Shown piece after piece: positions 32,749 through 40,966 of a DNA stretch of 45,768 bases. Numbering within the stretch: position 1 is the first letter of the stretch; every line of letters starts with the position of its first letter. Source of the stretch: Clostridia bacterium (GTDB taxonomy: Bacteria > Bacillota > Clostridia > UBA1212 > UBA1255); NCBI GenBank assembly GCA_017613535.1, contig JAGADO010000130.1, positions 1 to 45,768 on the forward strand. Reading direction: 5' to 3'. Both the position numbers and the translations under genes were made by a program. The notes below the pieces were generated by a model. It had not been told where the DNA came from and did not search any database. It was given only the letters and a program-made list of their open reading frames with translations.

Positions 32749-33237
32749 TCATATATCTGCCGAAAGCAGTTTCAGGCTGTCCCTGTCCATCTTCCGGTAA
32801 TCGATTATTTCGTATCTGTTATCGTTGGAGTCGCGCACAAGAATGCGTCCGTCGTATAGCTGCTTTATATCCGCGTTCCTGTTTCTGATCCTCAGCTGCT
32901 GGATCCCTCTGTCCGTTTTAACAGTCCATTTAAGAACACCGTATTTTTCCGTGCGCTCGAGGAGACCGGTTATTTTCGGTATCAGATAATACTCCCTGAG
33001 ACAGTCGACGATGACTTCCCTGGACTCCGGAGAAAGAGTCTCAACATCGCGTATTATAGCATGTTCCTTACCCTCTGAGTCAAGCAGAGTTATATATTTC
33101 ATTCTTCCGCTCACCGGGAACAGCCTTCTGGGCTCGAGATCTTCAACGATCTCGCCTGTGTAAAGCTCCATATCGACCAGGCAGATATCCTTCCGCACGA
33201 ATTTGGCCATATTTCCGTCAACGTAAAATCTTGCCAT
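32749..33237 (-). CDS. DUF1854-family protein
   Basis: This 162-residue protein resembles DUF1854, a family often encoded beside an exporter-type ABC protein, as here. Features are an N-terminal strand-rich half with LYTGEIVEDLEPRRLFPVSGRMKYITLLD (near 28-55), EYYLIPKITGLLERTEKYGVLKWTVKTDRG in the middle, and LRIRNRNADIKQL-DGRILVRDSNDNRYEI toward the end. It has no membrane helix and no known catalytic motif. AGGAGG lies 7 bases before the ATG. It follows the ABC gene by 12 bp, so the two are co-transcribed and probably act together. Confidence 0.75.
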   Translation of the reverse strand: MARFYVDGNMAKFVRKDICLVDMELYTGEIVEDLEPRRLFPVSGRMKYITLLDSEGKEHAIIRDVETLSPESREVIVDCLREYYLIPKITGLLERTEKYGVLKWTVKTDRGIQQLRIRNRNADIKQLYDGRILVRDSNDNRYEIIDYRKMDRDSLKLLSADI

Positions 33238-33249
33238 ATCTGCGCCTCC

Positions 33250-35508
33250 TTAATCGAAGTTTTCTTCTTTTTTGCTGCGCGCGAGCTGATCCGCCATCGT
33301 CTGGATCTGGACAAGCTTGTAGTATTTGCCCTTCAGTTCCATCAGAGCTTCCGGCGTATCGTTTTCGATTATGCGGCCCTGGTCAACGACGATTATCCTG
33401 TTGGCCTTACGGAGCGTTGACAATCTGTGAGCGATCATCAGCGTCGTTCGTCCGCTTATCAGCCTCTCGATAGCTTCCTGGATAAGGTGCTCTGTTTCGG
33501 AGTCAACGGCCGCCGTGGCTTCATCGAATATGAGCAGCGAAGGATTTTTAAGCACGGCGCGGGCGATCGAGACTCTCTGCCTTTCTCCTCCGGACAAGCC
33601 CACCCCCCTTTCACCCAGGACCGTGTCGTATCCGTCGGGCTGGCGGGCAATGAACTCGTGCGCGTTTGCCACCTCCGCCGCGTGTATGACTTCTTCGACG
33701 TGGGCGTCAGGCTTTCCGTAGGCAATGTTATTATACACCGTATCGCTGAACATCATCGGATCTTGTTGCACGAAACCGATCTGCGACCGGTAATACTGCA
33801 GGTCGATGTTTTTGATATTCACGCCGTCGACGAGTATCTCGCCTTCGTAATTATCGTAAAACCGCATAAGCAGGTTCACGAGCGTCGATTTACCCGATCC
33901 GGTCGTGCCCACGATACCTACTATCTCGCCTGGCTCTATCGTCACGTTCACGTCAGAAAGAACTTTCTTGGTGCGGTCGAACGAGAAGTTTACGTTGCGG
34001 AACTCGATCTTACCGGTGATCGGAGGGCAATTGCCTTTCGCTTCGTCAGGCTCGTCTTCCGCGTCAAGAATATCGAACACTTTTTCGGCGGCCGACAATG
34101 CCTGCTGGTACGAATCGTTAAGGTAAGCGAAGAAGTTGACCGGCCCGTAGAACATGCTGGCGTAGCTCAGGAAGGATACCAGAAGACCGGTGGTGAGGCC
34201 GCCCGTGCCGCTGATGACCCAGTTACCGCCGATACTCCAGATGAGCAGAGAACCGCACGTCACGAAGAACGAAACGATATGCGGAAACACGGTAGCGATC
34301 CTTGCCGCAGACATATCCACGTTCAGCCACTCGCTGTTGTAACTCTTGAACTTATTTACCGTACGCTCTTCTCCGGCGAACGATTTTGTCACGCGTATGT
34401 TGGGTATCGTGTCGGTAAGCACCGATACGACTCCGGCCCAGCGGCGCCAGATGCGCCTGTAGAACGGCAGTATCTTGCGGCCGAATATCTTTGCTCCGAC
34501 GACAACGAGCGGGACAGGTATGATGGACAGCAGCGTGAGTCTCCAGTTAAGAATAAGCATTATGATAATGATGCCTACGCCCAGGAACAGCTGTACGACG
34601 ACCTCCTGCGATATTCTGAGCATGAATGCCTGCAGCGTGTTCGTGTCGCCGGATATCCTGTTTATGACCGAACCGGTGGAAGTTTTATCGTAAAATCTGA
34701 GGGGCAGGCTCTGCGCCTTCTTATACACGTCATTTCTAAGCGAGAGCACTATCCTGTCGCCGCTGCAGCGAAGCAGATATCCGCGCAGTGCGCCTATGAG
34801 GTGCTGGAAAATGTACGTTCCGAAAAGCGCCAGCACGATCCAGCCGAGCGCTCCCCTGTTCTTATCAGGCAGGACTTTATCGACGAGTCTTCCCGTCATG
34901 TACGGAGGCGCGAGCGCCACGGCCGTCGTAAGCACGGAAAGGAATAGGCAAAAGATGAGCGTTTTGCTCTCCGGCTTTACGTACTTCAGAAGCTTTTTAG
35001 CGATCTTACCCTTCGACTGGCAATTAATGCACTCCGCTCCCGGATGGAGCAGCGTCCGGCCGCACTTCGGGCAGACGTTCATCAGCTTTTCATACGTCGC
35101 GGCGACAACGTCGTATTCTTCTTCGACCGTTTTTCCGGCGGCAATGTTCTCTATGAACGCCGCGGCCATATCCGCCAGTGTAGCGACGGAGTATGTGAAT
35201 CTGAATACGTCCTCGTGCGTTCCGTCCTTAAAATTAACGCGCAGCCTTGCGTTTCCGTACATACGCTTGACTTTAGCGTCGGAAACGTCAGAATGCGCGT
35301 ATTTTTTAAGCGGCTCGCCGCGTTCGGGATCGTAGACCATAAAACCGCTCCCGGTCACGCCGATGGCCGTTGTTTCATATTTTGCTTTAAGAGAAAGATC
35401 TCCTACAACTACAAACAGCAACTGCTCGTCAGGCTGAATGCATTCGTTAAAGGCATCGCGGATATTATCCGGAACGTCCTTGTTCGTCAGCACCGATTCC
35501 ACTTTCAT
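33250..35508 (-). CDS. ABC exporter half-transporter with N-terminal PH-like domain and zinc ribbon
   Basis: The 752 residues exceed the 580-600 of normal ABCB-type half-transporters. Residues about 1-135 form a strand-rich domain resembling PH-like (YokE/bPH) modules. A four-cysteine zinc ribbon follows (CPKCG..CINCQ near 145-163). The six-helix permease begins near 185, and the ATPase carries GTTGSGKST (Walker A), QQDPMMFSD (Q-loop), LSGGERQR (signature) and LIFDEATAAVD (Walker B). It should act as a homodimer exporting a lipid, peptide or polymer. The cytoplasmic N-terminal addition suggests a regulatory sensor. Downstream are a DUF1854 gene and darA. GGAGGT precedes the ATG. Confidence 0.9.
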   Translation of the reverse strand: MKVESVLTNKDVPDNIRDAFNECIQPDEQLLFVVVGDLSLKAKYETTAIGVTGSGFMVYDPERGEPLKKYAHSDVSDAKVKRMYGNARLRVNFKDGTHEDVFRFTYSVATLADMAAAFIENIAAGKTVEEEYDVVAATYEKLMNVCPKCGRTLLHPGAECINCQSKGKIAKKLLKYVKPESKTLIFCLFLSVLTTAVALAPPYMTGRLVDKVLPDKNRGALGWIVLALFGTYIFQHLIGALRGYLLRCSGDRIVLSLRNDVYKKAQSLPLRFYDKTSTGSVINRISGDTNTLQAFMLRISQEVVVQLFLGVGIIIIMLILNWRLTLLSIIPVPLVVVGAKIFGRKILPFYRRIWRRWAGVVSVLTDTIPNIRVTKSFAGEERTVNKFKSYNSEWLNVDMSAARIATVFPHIVSFFVTCGSLLIWSIGGNWVISGTGGLTTGLLVSFLSYASMFYGPVNFFAYLNDSYQQALSAAEKVFDILDAEDEPDEAKGNCPPITGKIEFRNVNFSFDRTKKVLSDVNVTIEPGEIVGIVGTTGSGKSTLVNLLMRFYDNYEGEILVDGVNIKNIDLQYYRSQIGFVQQDPMMFSDTVYNNIAYGKPDAHVEEVIHAAEVANAHEFIARQPDGYDTVLGERGVGLSGGERQRVSIARAVLKNPSLLIFDEATAAVDSETEHLIQEAIERLISGRTTLMIAHRLSTLRKANRIIVVDQGRIIENDTPEALMELKGKYYKLVQIQTMADQLARSKKEENFD

Positions 35509-35528
35509 ATCGTATTGACCTCCGTATG

Positions 35529-35562
35529 AAACAGAAAATCTGACAGATTCCGTATTCTGTTT
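35529..35562. promoter_or_regulatory. Nested inverted repeats before the ABC gene
   Basis: AAACAGAA and TTCTGTTT flank an inner perfect AATCTG-A-CAGATT (35537-35549). The nested symmetry between the DUF4956 stop and the ABC start suggests an operator, or a weak hairpin between two transcription units. Confidence 0.4.
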
Positions 35563-35587
35563 ATGTTTTGTCTGAGAATTGACTATC

Positions 35588-36289
35588 TCATTGCTGCCTT
35601 ACTGCGGGCCTGTACTGAGAAAGGAGGATCTTGAAGTTTCCGTTGAGAACTCTGAGTTCATCAAGCAGAGCTTTTGTATCCGCGTCTTTCTTCATCTGCA
35701 CGTGGTAGACAAGTTCGGTCATCGTTCCTCCGCTGACGATACCTACGGAATCAAGCACGAATCCGTCGGTGTATTTCTTCAGCGTTTCTTCGAACAGACC
35801 GTCGTAATTAATGCTCTCCGGAACATCAACGAGGAGCGTCTTTCTTTCGCTGACGCCTTTGCCCCTGGATTTGGTGATGCCGTACACGACCATGAAAGCA
35901 CAGGTGAGCAGCACGAAGATCAGAGCAGGCAGGTAGAGTCCGACGCCAGCGATGAATCCGGCACCCATTCCGAAGAAAATGTATACGAGGCTTCTGGGGC
36001 TGATCAGAACGCTTCTGTAGCGGACGATGGCCAGTGCTCCGGCAAGACTGAATGCGCGTGCTATGCTGGTGCCGATAACGGAGAGCAGCAGTGCGACAAC
36101 GACGGGCACGATGATCACGACGATGCCTATCTCCTCGTCGAACATAAATGCTTTGCACGTAACTTTATACGTGAAGTAAATGATCAGTCCGAGGATACCC
36201 GCGACTAAGACGGCTGCTACGGTATTGATGATGTTTGCGCCTGAGTTGATCTCGAGGATTCCGTCAAAGAATTGTTTCAAAGTTTCCAT
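35588..36289 (-). CDS. DUF4956-family membrane protein
   Basis: A 233-residue protein with about four hydrophobic segments in its first 140 residues (around 20-40, 55-75, 95-115 and 118-135) and a soluble C-terminal domain. The SIARAFSLAGALAIVRYRS segment between helices is characteristic of DUF4956. The family is regularly encoded next to a VTC-domain polyphosphate polymerase, as here, and is presumed to work with it at the membrane. I chose the ATG at 36287-36289, 5-7 bases after AGGAGAAG; the longer frame overlaps the VTC gene. Confidence 0.82.
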   Translation of the reverse strand: METLKQFFDGILEINSGANIINTVAAVLVAGILGLIIYFTYKVTCKAFMFDEEIGIVVIIVPVVVALLLSVIGTSIARAFSLAGALAIVRYRSVLISPRSLVYIFFGMGAGFIAGVGLYLPALIFVLLTCAFMVVYGITKSRGKGVSERKTLLVDVPESINYDGLFEETLKKYTDGFVLDSVGIVSGGTMTELVYHVQMKKDADTKALLDELRVLNGNFKILLSQYRPAVRQQ

Positions 36290-36317
36290 AATCTCTTCTC
36301 CTACATATTTGCGACGT

Positions 36318-37187
36318 TCAAGGCGTGTGCCTTCCGTGTTCCGTTTCAACGTATTCCGCGTACAGGCTCTCGGCCGGCAGCATATTCACGTAATACGAGC
36401 AGTATTTCGAAAAAGTCTTGTTCCTGTAACCGTACTTCGATACTATCTTCACGAGCCAGAGAGGAACTTCCTTACCCGTCTTTATCTCGAGCACTGCCAC
36501 GTTTTCGGGGCAGGAAAGCTTTCCTCCCGTTCCTTTCGAAAGGTCAAGCTCCGTTCCGCGCGTCCGGATATTCAGGTCGAAAGTGATCCTCAGTTCGGGG
36601 TCGTTCTTTACGAACAGCGCCAGACGCTCGTAACTGACAACGTTTCTGGGCCTTAGCTTTTTACTTACGATTATAAACTGTAGTTCCCTCAGGATCTGGA
36701 GATTCGAAGGGCTGAACCGCCTGAGCTCCTCCGTATTTTCGGCAGTCAGTATGCTGCGCACGTCAATGTCCTCATCGATCTGCTTCTGAGTGAACTCGGT
36801 GAAAGCCATAGCATCCGCGAGTTTCATTTTCACGCGGCGTTTAACGACAAGTCCGTTTATTTTTGCTTTGATCTCGAAGTACGAAGGCTCGTTTCCGCCT
36901 ATCTGCTCGTCAACGACGTTTTCAACGCCTGACGCGGCGCTCATGTCCCCCGCCGAACGGTACACGCGCAGACGTATCTTCTGGCGGTATTTCTGGCCGT
37001 TCATCGTCTCGTGGTAGCACTGATCGGTGTCGTTGTCAAAATAGATGCTGGAAAGGCAGTAAAAGCCGTGCCGGTTTGCGTACGCGTCCTTTTCCACATA
37101 CGGAGACAAGTCCTCCAGCATGGCGTTCATAACGTCATAGGAGACCGGAAATTTAAATTCGTATCTGCAGAAATTATCTGTGAACAA
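36318..37187 (-). CDS. VTC-domain polyphosphate polymerase-like protein
   Basis: VTC domains are tunnel-shaped enzymes that, in yeast Vtc4, make inorganic polyphosphate from ATP. The 290 residues show CRYEFKFPVS at the start, YFDNDTDQCYHETMNGQKYRQKIRLRVY with tunnel-lining basic residues, FEIKAKINGLVVKRR, RPRNVVSYERLAL and the late VLEIKTG acidic ligand motif. Family membership is clear; polymerase activity is inferred. I chose TTG at 37185-37187, 7 bases after AGGTGA. The ATG at 37253 lies upstream of the predicted transcription start near 37234, so it cannot be used from that promoter. Confidence 0.88.
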   Translation of the reverse strand: MFTDNFCRYEFKFPVSYDVMNAMLEDLSPYVEKDAYANRHGFYCLSSIYFDNDTDQCYHETMNGQKYRQKIRLRVYRSAGDMSAASGVENVVDEQIGGNEPSYFEIKAKINGLVVKRRVKMKLADAMAFTEFTQKQIDEDIDVRSILTAENTEELRRFSPSNLQILRELQFIIVSKKLRPRNVVSYERLALFVKNDPELRITFDLNIRTRGTELDLSKGTGGKLSCPENVAVLEIKTGKEVPLWLVKIVSKYGYRNKTFSKYCSYYVNMLPAESLYAEYVETEHGRHTP

Positions 37188-37240
37188 CGTTCCATCACCT
37201 GTCTTTCCGCCCGTTCCGCACGCGGAAAAGCGTTTGTGTA

Positions 37241-37269
37241 ATTTTAAAGGCAACCGCCTCCAAAGTCAA
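37241..37269 (-). promoter_or_regulatory. Sigma-A promoter for the VTC-DUF4956 pair
   Basis: On the minus strand TTGACT (37264-37269) and TAAAAT (37241-37246) are 17 bases apart. Its position decides the VTC start codon. Confidence 0.75.
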
Positions 37270-37359
37270 TACCGAAATGGTCAGGTACAGGTAAAAATAC
37301 AAAAAAAACACGGAAATGTCATAAAACGGATCGACCGCCGCCCGCGGCAGACGAAAATG

Positions 37360-39183
37360 TCAGTTTTTCACGCGGTTCCAGCTAACGAACTCAGAACGAC
37401 CGTCCCATGTTCCTCCCGCGGACTGGTAGTCGATCCAGTCGAATCCTCCGTACGAGCACGAAAAAAGCTTTGCCACGGGGATATCTGCGTATGCGACATA
37501 AGGCTCCGGATCGAACGGAACGGCACCGTCAATATCCGTAAACCTTTTGTCCCTGGACATTACGATCGGACCGTGGCGGAGGAGAGCAAGGCCGTTGCCC
37601 AGATCATTAACGCTGCCGGACGTCAATACCATTTTATCTTCGATCGCGAAATCTACGTCTATTATCATGCCTTCCGCGAACGGTCCGGGCACGACCGCGT
37701 ATCCCCTGTATTCAGGCAGTTCGGTCCATCCTGCAGGTTCGCCGTTCTTAAGCACCGTAAAGTCGCGCGCATACGGAGGGATGCGCAGAAGGATATTTCC
37801 GGCAAAGAACGCACCGCCCCCTATGGCCATCGTCGTCTTCCCCGACTTCGGGAAATCCGAGCGGATGTCGAGCGTCATCTTACCGAAAGCAGCCCTGCCG
37901 CTCAGGTAGAAATTGACCACCGGACCGATGCCGGATTGCATAAATGCGATGTACGGAACGATACCGAGGCCCATCGGACCGTTAGCCGTGCAGCAGCTAA
38001 GATCAAAATCACCGACTTTGTACGAGAAATTGACCTTGAAATTACGCGTACCGTTAAAGCGCGGGAAATATTCGAAGAACATGCCGTCCGGCTTGAGTGC
38101 CGCGATAAGAGCGTTAAAAGCACTCCGTTCGATGCTGTCCGCATAACGCGAATCGCCTTCCAGCCTTAGGATCTGGAGGCAGAGTTTCATCCAGGTGACC
38201 GTTACGCACGTCTCCATCATAAGATCGATATCGGGATTCGCCTGCTCTTTTCGCGTAAGGTTCCACTGCTCGCCTGTACCCGGGCCGAGGTTGAACGGTC
38301 CGTCTGCGCCTCCCGAGCCAAGCTCGGTGATCTCCTCTTCGATAAGCTTTTCGTATAGGTTCAGCACAGCCTGCCTGTCTTTTTCTCTCCCGGTGACTCT
38401 GTAGAATTCGGTCAATCCTTCAAAGCACGACATCATTTCGTACGCTTTGGCAATGCTCTGCTTCGGGTCCCCGTTTCCTCCGACCGAATACGGCGAGCGC
38501 CCGGACAATATCGCTTCGAATATGTTTTCTCTCCTGCATCCTCCTGCTTTCACCAGATATTCGGCGAACGCCAGATGTTCAGGCTTGCGGGTAATGTTGT
38601 ACACTTTAACGACCGGTTCAAGGATAGACGTCGATTCGATACCGTAAAACGCCCAGCCTGTCGACAATATCGGCATTTTTCCGGGTTCGTCTCCGACCTG
38701 CGAGATAGTATAATCCAGAAGCGCGCTCAATGCGTTCTTTACACGCCCGAGTTCGGCCTCGCACCAGTCTCTTTCACACGATTCGACCACTTTATAGTAT
38801 CCGAGGAGCCCGAGCATTATATATTTGCGTTCCCACAGATCGGCCCCCGAGGAACCGTTCGGCTGTTCGTTCTTAGGGGCGGTACTCAGCTCCCCGTCCT
38901 CTCCCTGGATCGACAGGAGGTCGCCAACAGCATCGCGCATCTTTTCCAAAAGCCAGGCATCGCCCGTATAGGCGTAGATCTCAGCAGAAGCGCGCATTAT
39001 CTTTCCCCAGAACTCGCCCGCGGCAAACTGGTTGCGTTTTTCTCTGTAAAAATCGGCCAGGCGCCTGTAATCAAGCACGCTCAGGAGCCCGTTCTCCACC
39101 GTTCTGATCTTTCTGTCGAAAATATTATCCGCGGCAAGCTTTACGCTTCCCGGCTTCAGCATGAAAAATCTGTCATTCTTCAT
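37360..39183 (-). CDS. GH127-type beta-L-arabinofuranosidase (former DUF1680)
   Basis: GH127 enzymes release beta-L-arabinofuranose from plant hydroxyproline-rich glycans. The 607-residue protein has the (alpha/alpha)6-barrel landmarks METCVTVTWMKLCLQILRL (Glu and Cys zinc ligands) and DLSCCTANGPMGL, where the paired cysteines match the nucleophile/zinc-ligand pair of HypBA1. A C-terminal beta region (NILLRIPPYARDFTV, NGEPAG) follows. There is no signal peptide, so it would act in the cytoplasm on imported oligosaccharides. Its ATG overlaps the miaB 3' end by 11 bases and has GGAGGG 8 bases upstream. Related families (GH146, GH142-like) cannot be ruled out by eye. Confidence 0.85.
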   Translation of the reverse strand: MKNDRFFMLKPGSVKLAADNIFDRKIRTVENGLLSVLDYRRLADFYREKRNQFAAGEFWGKIMRASAEIYAYTGDAWLLEKMRDAVGDLLSIQGEDGELSTAPKNEQPNGSSGADLWERKYIMLGLLGYYKVVESCERDWCEAELGRVKNALSALLDYTISQVGDEPGKMPILSTGWAFYGIESTSILEPVVKVYNITRKPEHLAFAEYLVKAGGCRRENIFEAILSGRSPYSVGGNGDPKQSIAKAYEMMSCFEGLTEFYRVTGREKDRQAVLNLYEKLIEEEITELGSGGADGPFNLGPGTGEQWNLTRKEQANPDIDLMMETCVTVTWMKLCLQILRLEGDSRYADSIERSAFNALIAALKPDGMFFEYFPRFNGTRNFKVNFSYKVGDFDLSCCTANGPMGLGIVPYIAFMQSGIGPVVNFYLSGRAAFGKMTLDIRSDFPKSGKTTMAIGGGAFFAGNILLRIPPYARDFTVLKNGEPAGWTELPEYRGYAVVPGPFAEGMIIDVDFAIEDKMVLTSGSVNDLGNGLALLRHGPIVMSRDKRFTDIDGAVPFDPEPYVAYADIPVAKLFSCSYGGFDWIDYQSAGGTWDGRSEFVSWNRVKN

Positions 39184-40636
39184 AATACACGCCCTCCAGC
39201 GACCACGTTTCAGCCCCTGTGATCTTTACGCGGACAATATTTCCTGCCTCGGGGAGTTTTTTCGAACTGCCGCCGTCACAGCCTGCGTCCGCCTCAAAAT
39301 TAACGATCTTGTTTCCCTCCGTACGCCCGGTCAACCTCATCGCGTTCGTCTTGCTCGGGCCTTCAACAAGCACTTCGAGAGTCTTGCCCACGAGCGCCTC
39401 GTTCTTCTCCCTGCCGATCCTGTTCTGCGTCTCGGTGAGCCTCGCAAAGCGCCTGTTTACGACGTCCGAAGGCACCTGATCCGGTCTCGCCGCAGCGGGT
39501 GTCCCCTGACGTTTCGAATATATAAACGTAAACGCGGCATCAAAACGCACTTCTTCCAGAAGCGACAGAGTATCTTCGAACTCCTCTTCTGTTTCGCCCG
39601 GAAACCCGATCATTATATCTGTTGACAACGTTATATCCGGCACTGCTTCGTACACTTTCCGCACAAGTTCCAGGTATTGTTCCCTCGTATATTTCCTGTT
39701 CATTCTTTTAAGTTCCGGCGTGCTTCCCGACTGCACCGGAAGGTGAAGCTGCCTGCATACTTTCGGTTCTTCTGCGATAGCTCGGATCAGTTCCGGCGAC
39801 AAGTCTTTCGGGTGCGACGTCATGAATCTTATGCGTTTTATATCCGTCTCGCGGCAGATCCTGCGGATAAGCCCCGCAAAGTCGGTGCCGTCGCCTTCCG
39901 CGCCTTTCCCGTACGAATTAACGTTCTGACCAAGGAGCATTACCTCTTTAGTACCGCCGTCGGCAAGCTCTTTTACTTCTTTAACGATATCGTCCGGCAG
40001 GCGGCTCCTCTCTCTTCCGCGCACGTACGGGACAATGCAGTACGAGCAGAAATTGTCGCAGCCGTACATCACCGTAACGTACGCTTTGAACTTTTCGTCG
40101 CGGCTCACGGGCACTCCTTCCGGCAAGCTGTCCTCCGGTTCGGCACCGATCATGCGCCTGCGGTCGAAAATCCTTGCCGCCATATACTCCGGCAGCCTGT
40201 ATGTATTGCCCGTGCCCATCACAATGTCCACGTGGCGGTACGATTTTTTAATCCGCTCGACGACCCATTCCTGCTCGGTCATACATCCGCAGACGGCAAC
40301 GATCAGTTCGGGTTTTATCCTTTTTGCTCCTTTTACGGCTCCAAGCTGCCCGAATATCTTGTCTTCCGCGTTTTCGCGCACGCAGCATGTGTTGAATACG
40401 ATAACGTCCGGAATGAGTGTGAAATTGGTGATGGAGTAGTCCGGCACAATATCGTATCCCATCTGTTTCAGCATTCCTTTGAGCTTTTCGGAGTCGTGCT
40501 CGTTCATCTGGCAGCCGAACGTTTTTACGCATGCGGTCAAAGGCTGTCCCGTTTCTCCGACAGCCTTCTCGTTATGCTCTCTTATTTTCTGTGCCAGGCG
40601 GCTCATTTCCGCCGTTTTTTCGGGTAATATTTTCAT
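39173..40636 (-). CDS. miaB: tRNA-2-methylthio-N6-dimethylallyladenosine synthase MiaB
   Basis: MiaB is a radical-SAM methylthiotransferase that converts i6A37 to ms2i6A37 in tRNA. The 487-residue protein has the N-terminal UPF0004 cluster motif VKTFGCQMNEHDSEK (C43 region), VFNTCCVRENAEDK and VCGCMTEQE. The radical-SAM motif CDNFCSYCIVPYVRGRERSR follows, and a C-terminal TRAM domain (from about 415) binds RNA. The arrangement and NEHDSE signature favour MiaB over MtaB or RimO. The N terminus of about 35 residues before the first cysteine is slightly long but normal for Clostridia. Confidence 0.95.
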   Translation of the reverse strand: MKILPEKTAEMSRLAQKIREHNEKAVGETGQPLTACVKTFGCQMNEHDSEKLKGMLKQMGYDIVPDYSITNFTLIPDVIVFNTCCVRENAEDKIFGQLGAVKGAKRIKPELIVAVCGCMTEQEWVVERIKKSYRHVDIVMGTGNTYRLPEYMAARIFDRRRMIGAEPEDSLPEGVPVSRDEKFKAYVTVMYGCDNFCSYCIVPYVRGRERSRLPDDIVKEVKELADGGTKEVMLLGQNVNSYGKGAEGDGTDFAGLIRRICRETDIKRIRFMTSHPKDLSPELIRAIAEEPKVCRQLHLPVQSGSTPELKRMNRKYTREQYLELVRKVYEAVPDITLSTDIMIGFPGETEEEFEDTLSLLEEVRFDAAFTFIYSKRQGTPAAARPDQVPSDVVNRRFARLTETQNRIGREKNEALVGKTLEVLVEGPSKTNAMRLTGRTEGNKIVNFEADAGCDGGSSKKLPEAGNIVRVKITGAETWSLEGVYYEE

Positions 40637-40705
40637 CGTTCGTCTGCCTTTTCGCCGCGGTGCGTGTGCTTTTCGCGCTTCTTTTCGAAGCCCTTCCGCC
40701 TGCTG

Positions 40706-40734
40706 ATTATACCATCCGCCCGTGCAATCTGTAA
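40706..40734 (-). promoter_or_regulatory. Extended -10 promoter for miaB-GH127
   Basis: On the minus strand TGGTATAAT gives an extended -10 (TATAAT at 40706-40711), with a weak -35 TTACAG (40729-40734) 17 bases upstream. Confidence 0.6.
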
Positions 40735-40796
40735 ACGGATTTTGTATATGCTTTTTTCTCAGTAACCTGCCCTTTTTCCCGTCCGGCGAAGCAGTG

Positions 40797-40850
40797 CCAT
40801 TTGCAACTTGCCATTTTCCCTTTGCAATTTGCCATTTCCCATTGTTCCTT
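40797..40850. repeat. Tandem TTTGCAATTTGCC-type repeats
   Basis: Imperfect direct repeats of CATTTGCAACTTGCC and CTTTGCAATTTGCC with CATTTTCC/CATTTCCC between. They resemble, on the other strand, the AAATTGC units at 17366-17425. The 40637-40966 gap otherwise holds only the two promoters. Confidence 0.55.
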
Positions 40851-40858
40851 CCCCTTTA

Positions 40859-40887
40859 TTGACTTCCCGTCCGGTTGCAGATATAAT
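40859..40887 (+). promoter_or_regulatory. Strong sigma-A promoter for fucO
   Basis: TTGACT (40859-40864) and a consensus TATAAT (40882-40887) are 17 bases apart, about 80 bases before the fucO ATG. Confidence 0.85.
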
Positions 40888-40966
40888 AGCGGTACTGCAA
40901 TGAGCGAGAAAAGCGAAAAATATGCAAACAAAAATTGCCGCAAGGCGAAAAGAAAGGTGTATTAAT

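Noticed and set aside
33427-34947. Plus-strand open frame of 506 codons opposite the ABC exporter
   Set aside because: It lies wholly inside the ABC gene on the other strand and has no recognisable motif. Long antisense frames are common in this base composition.
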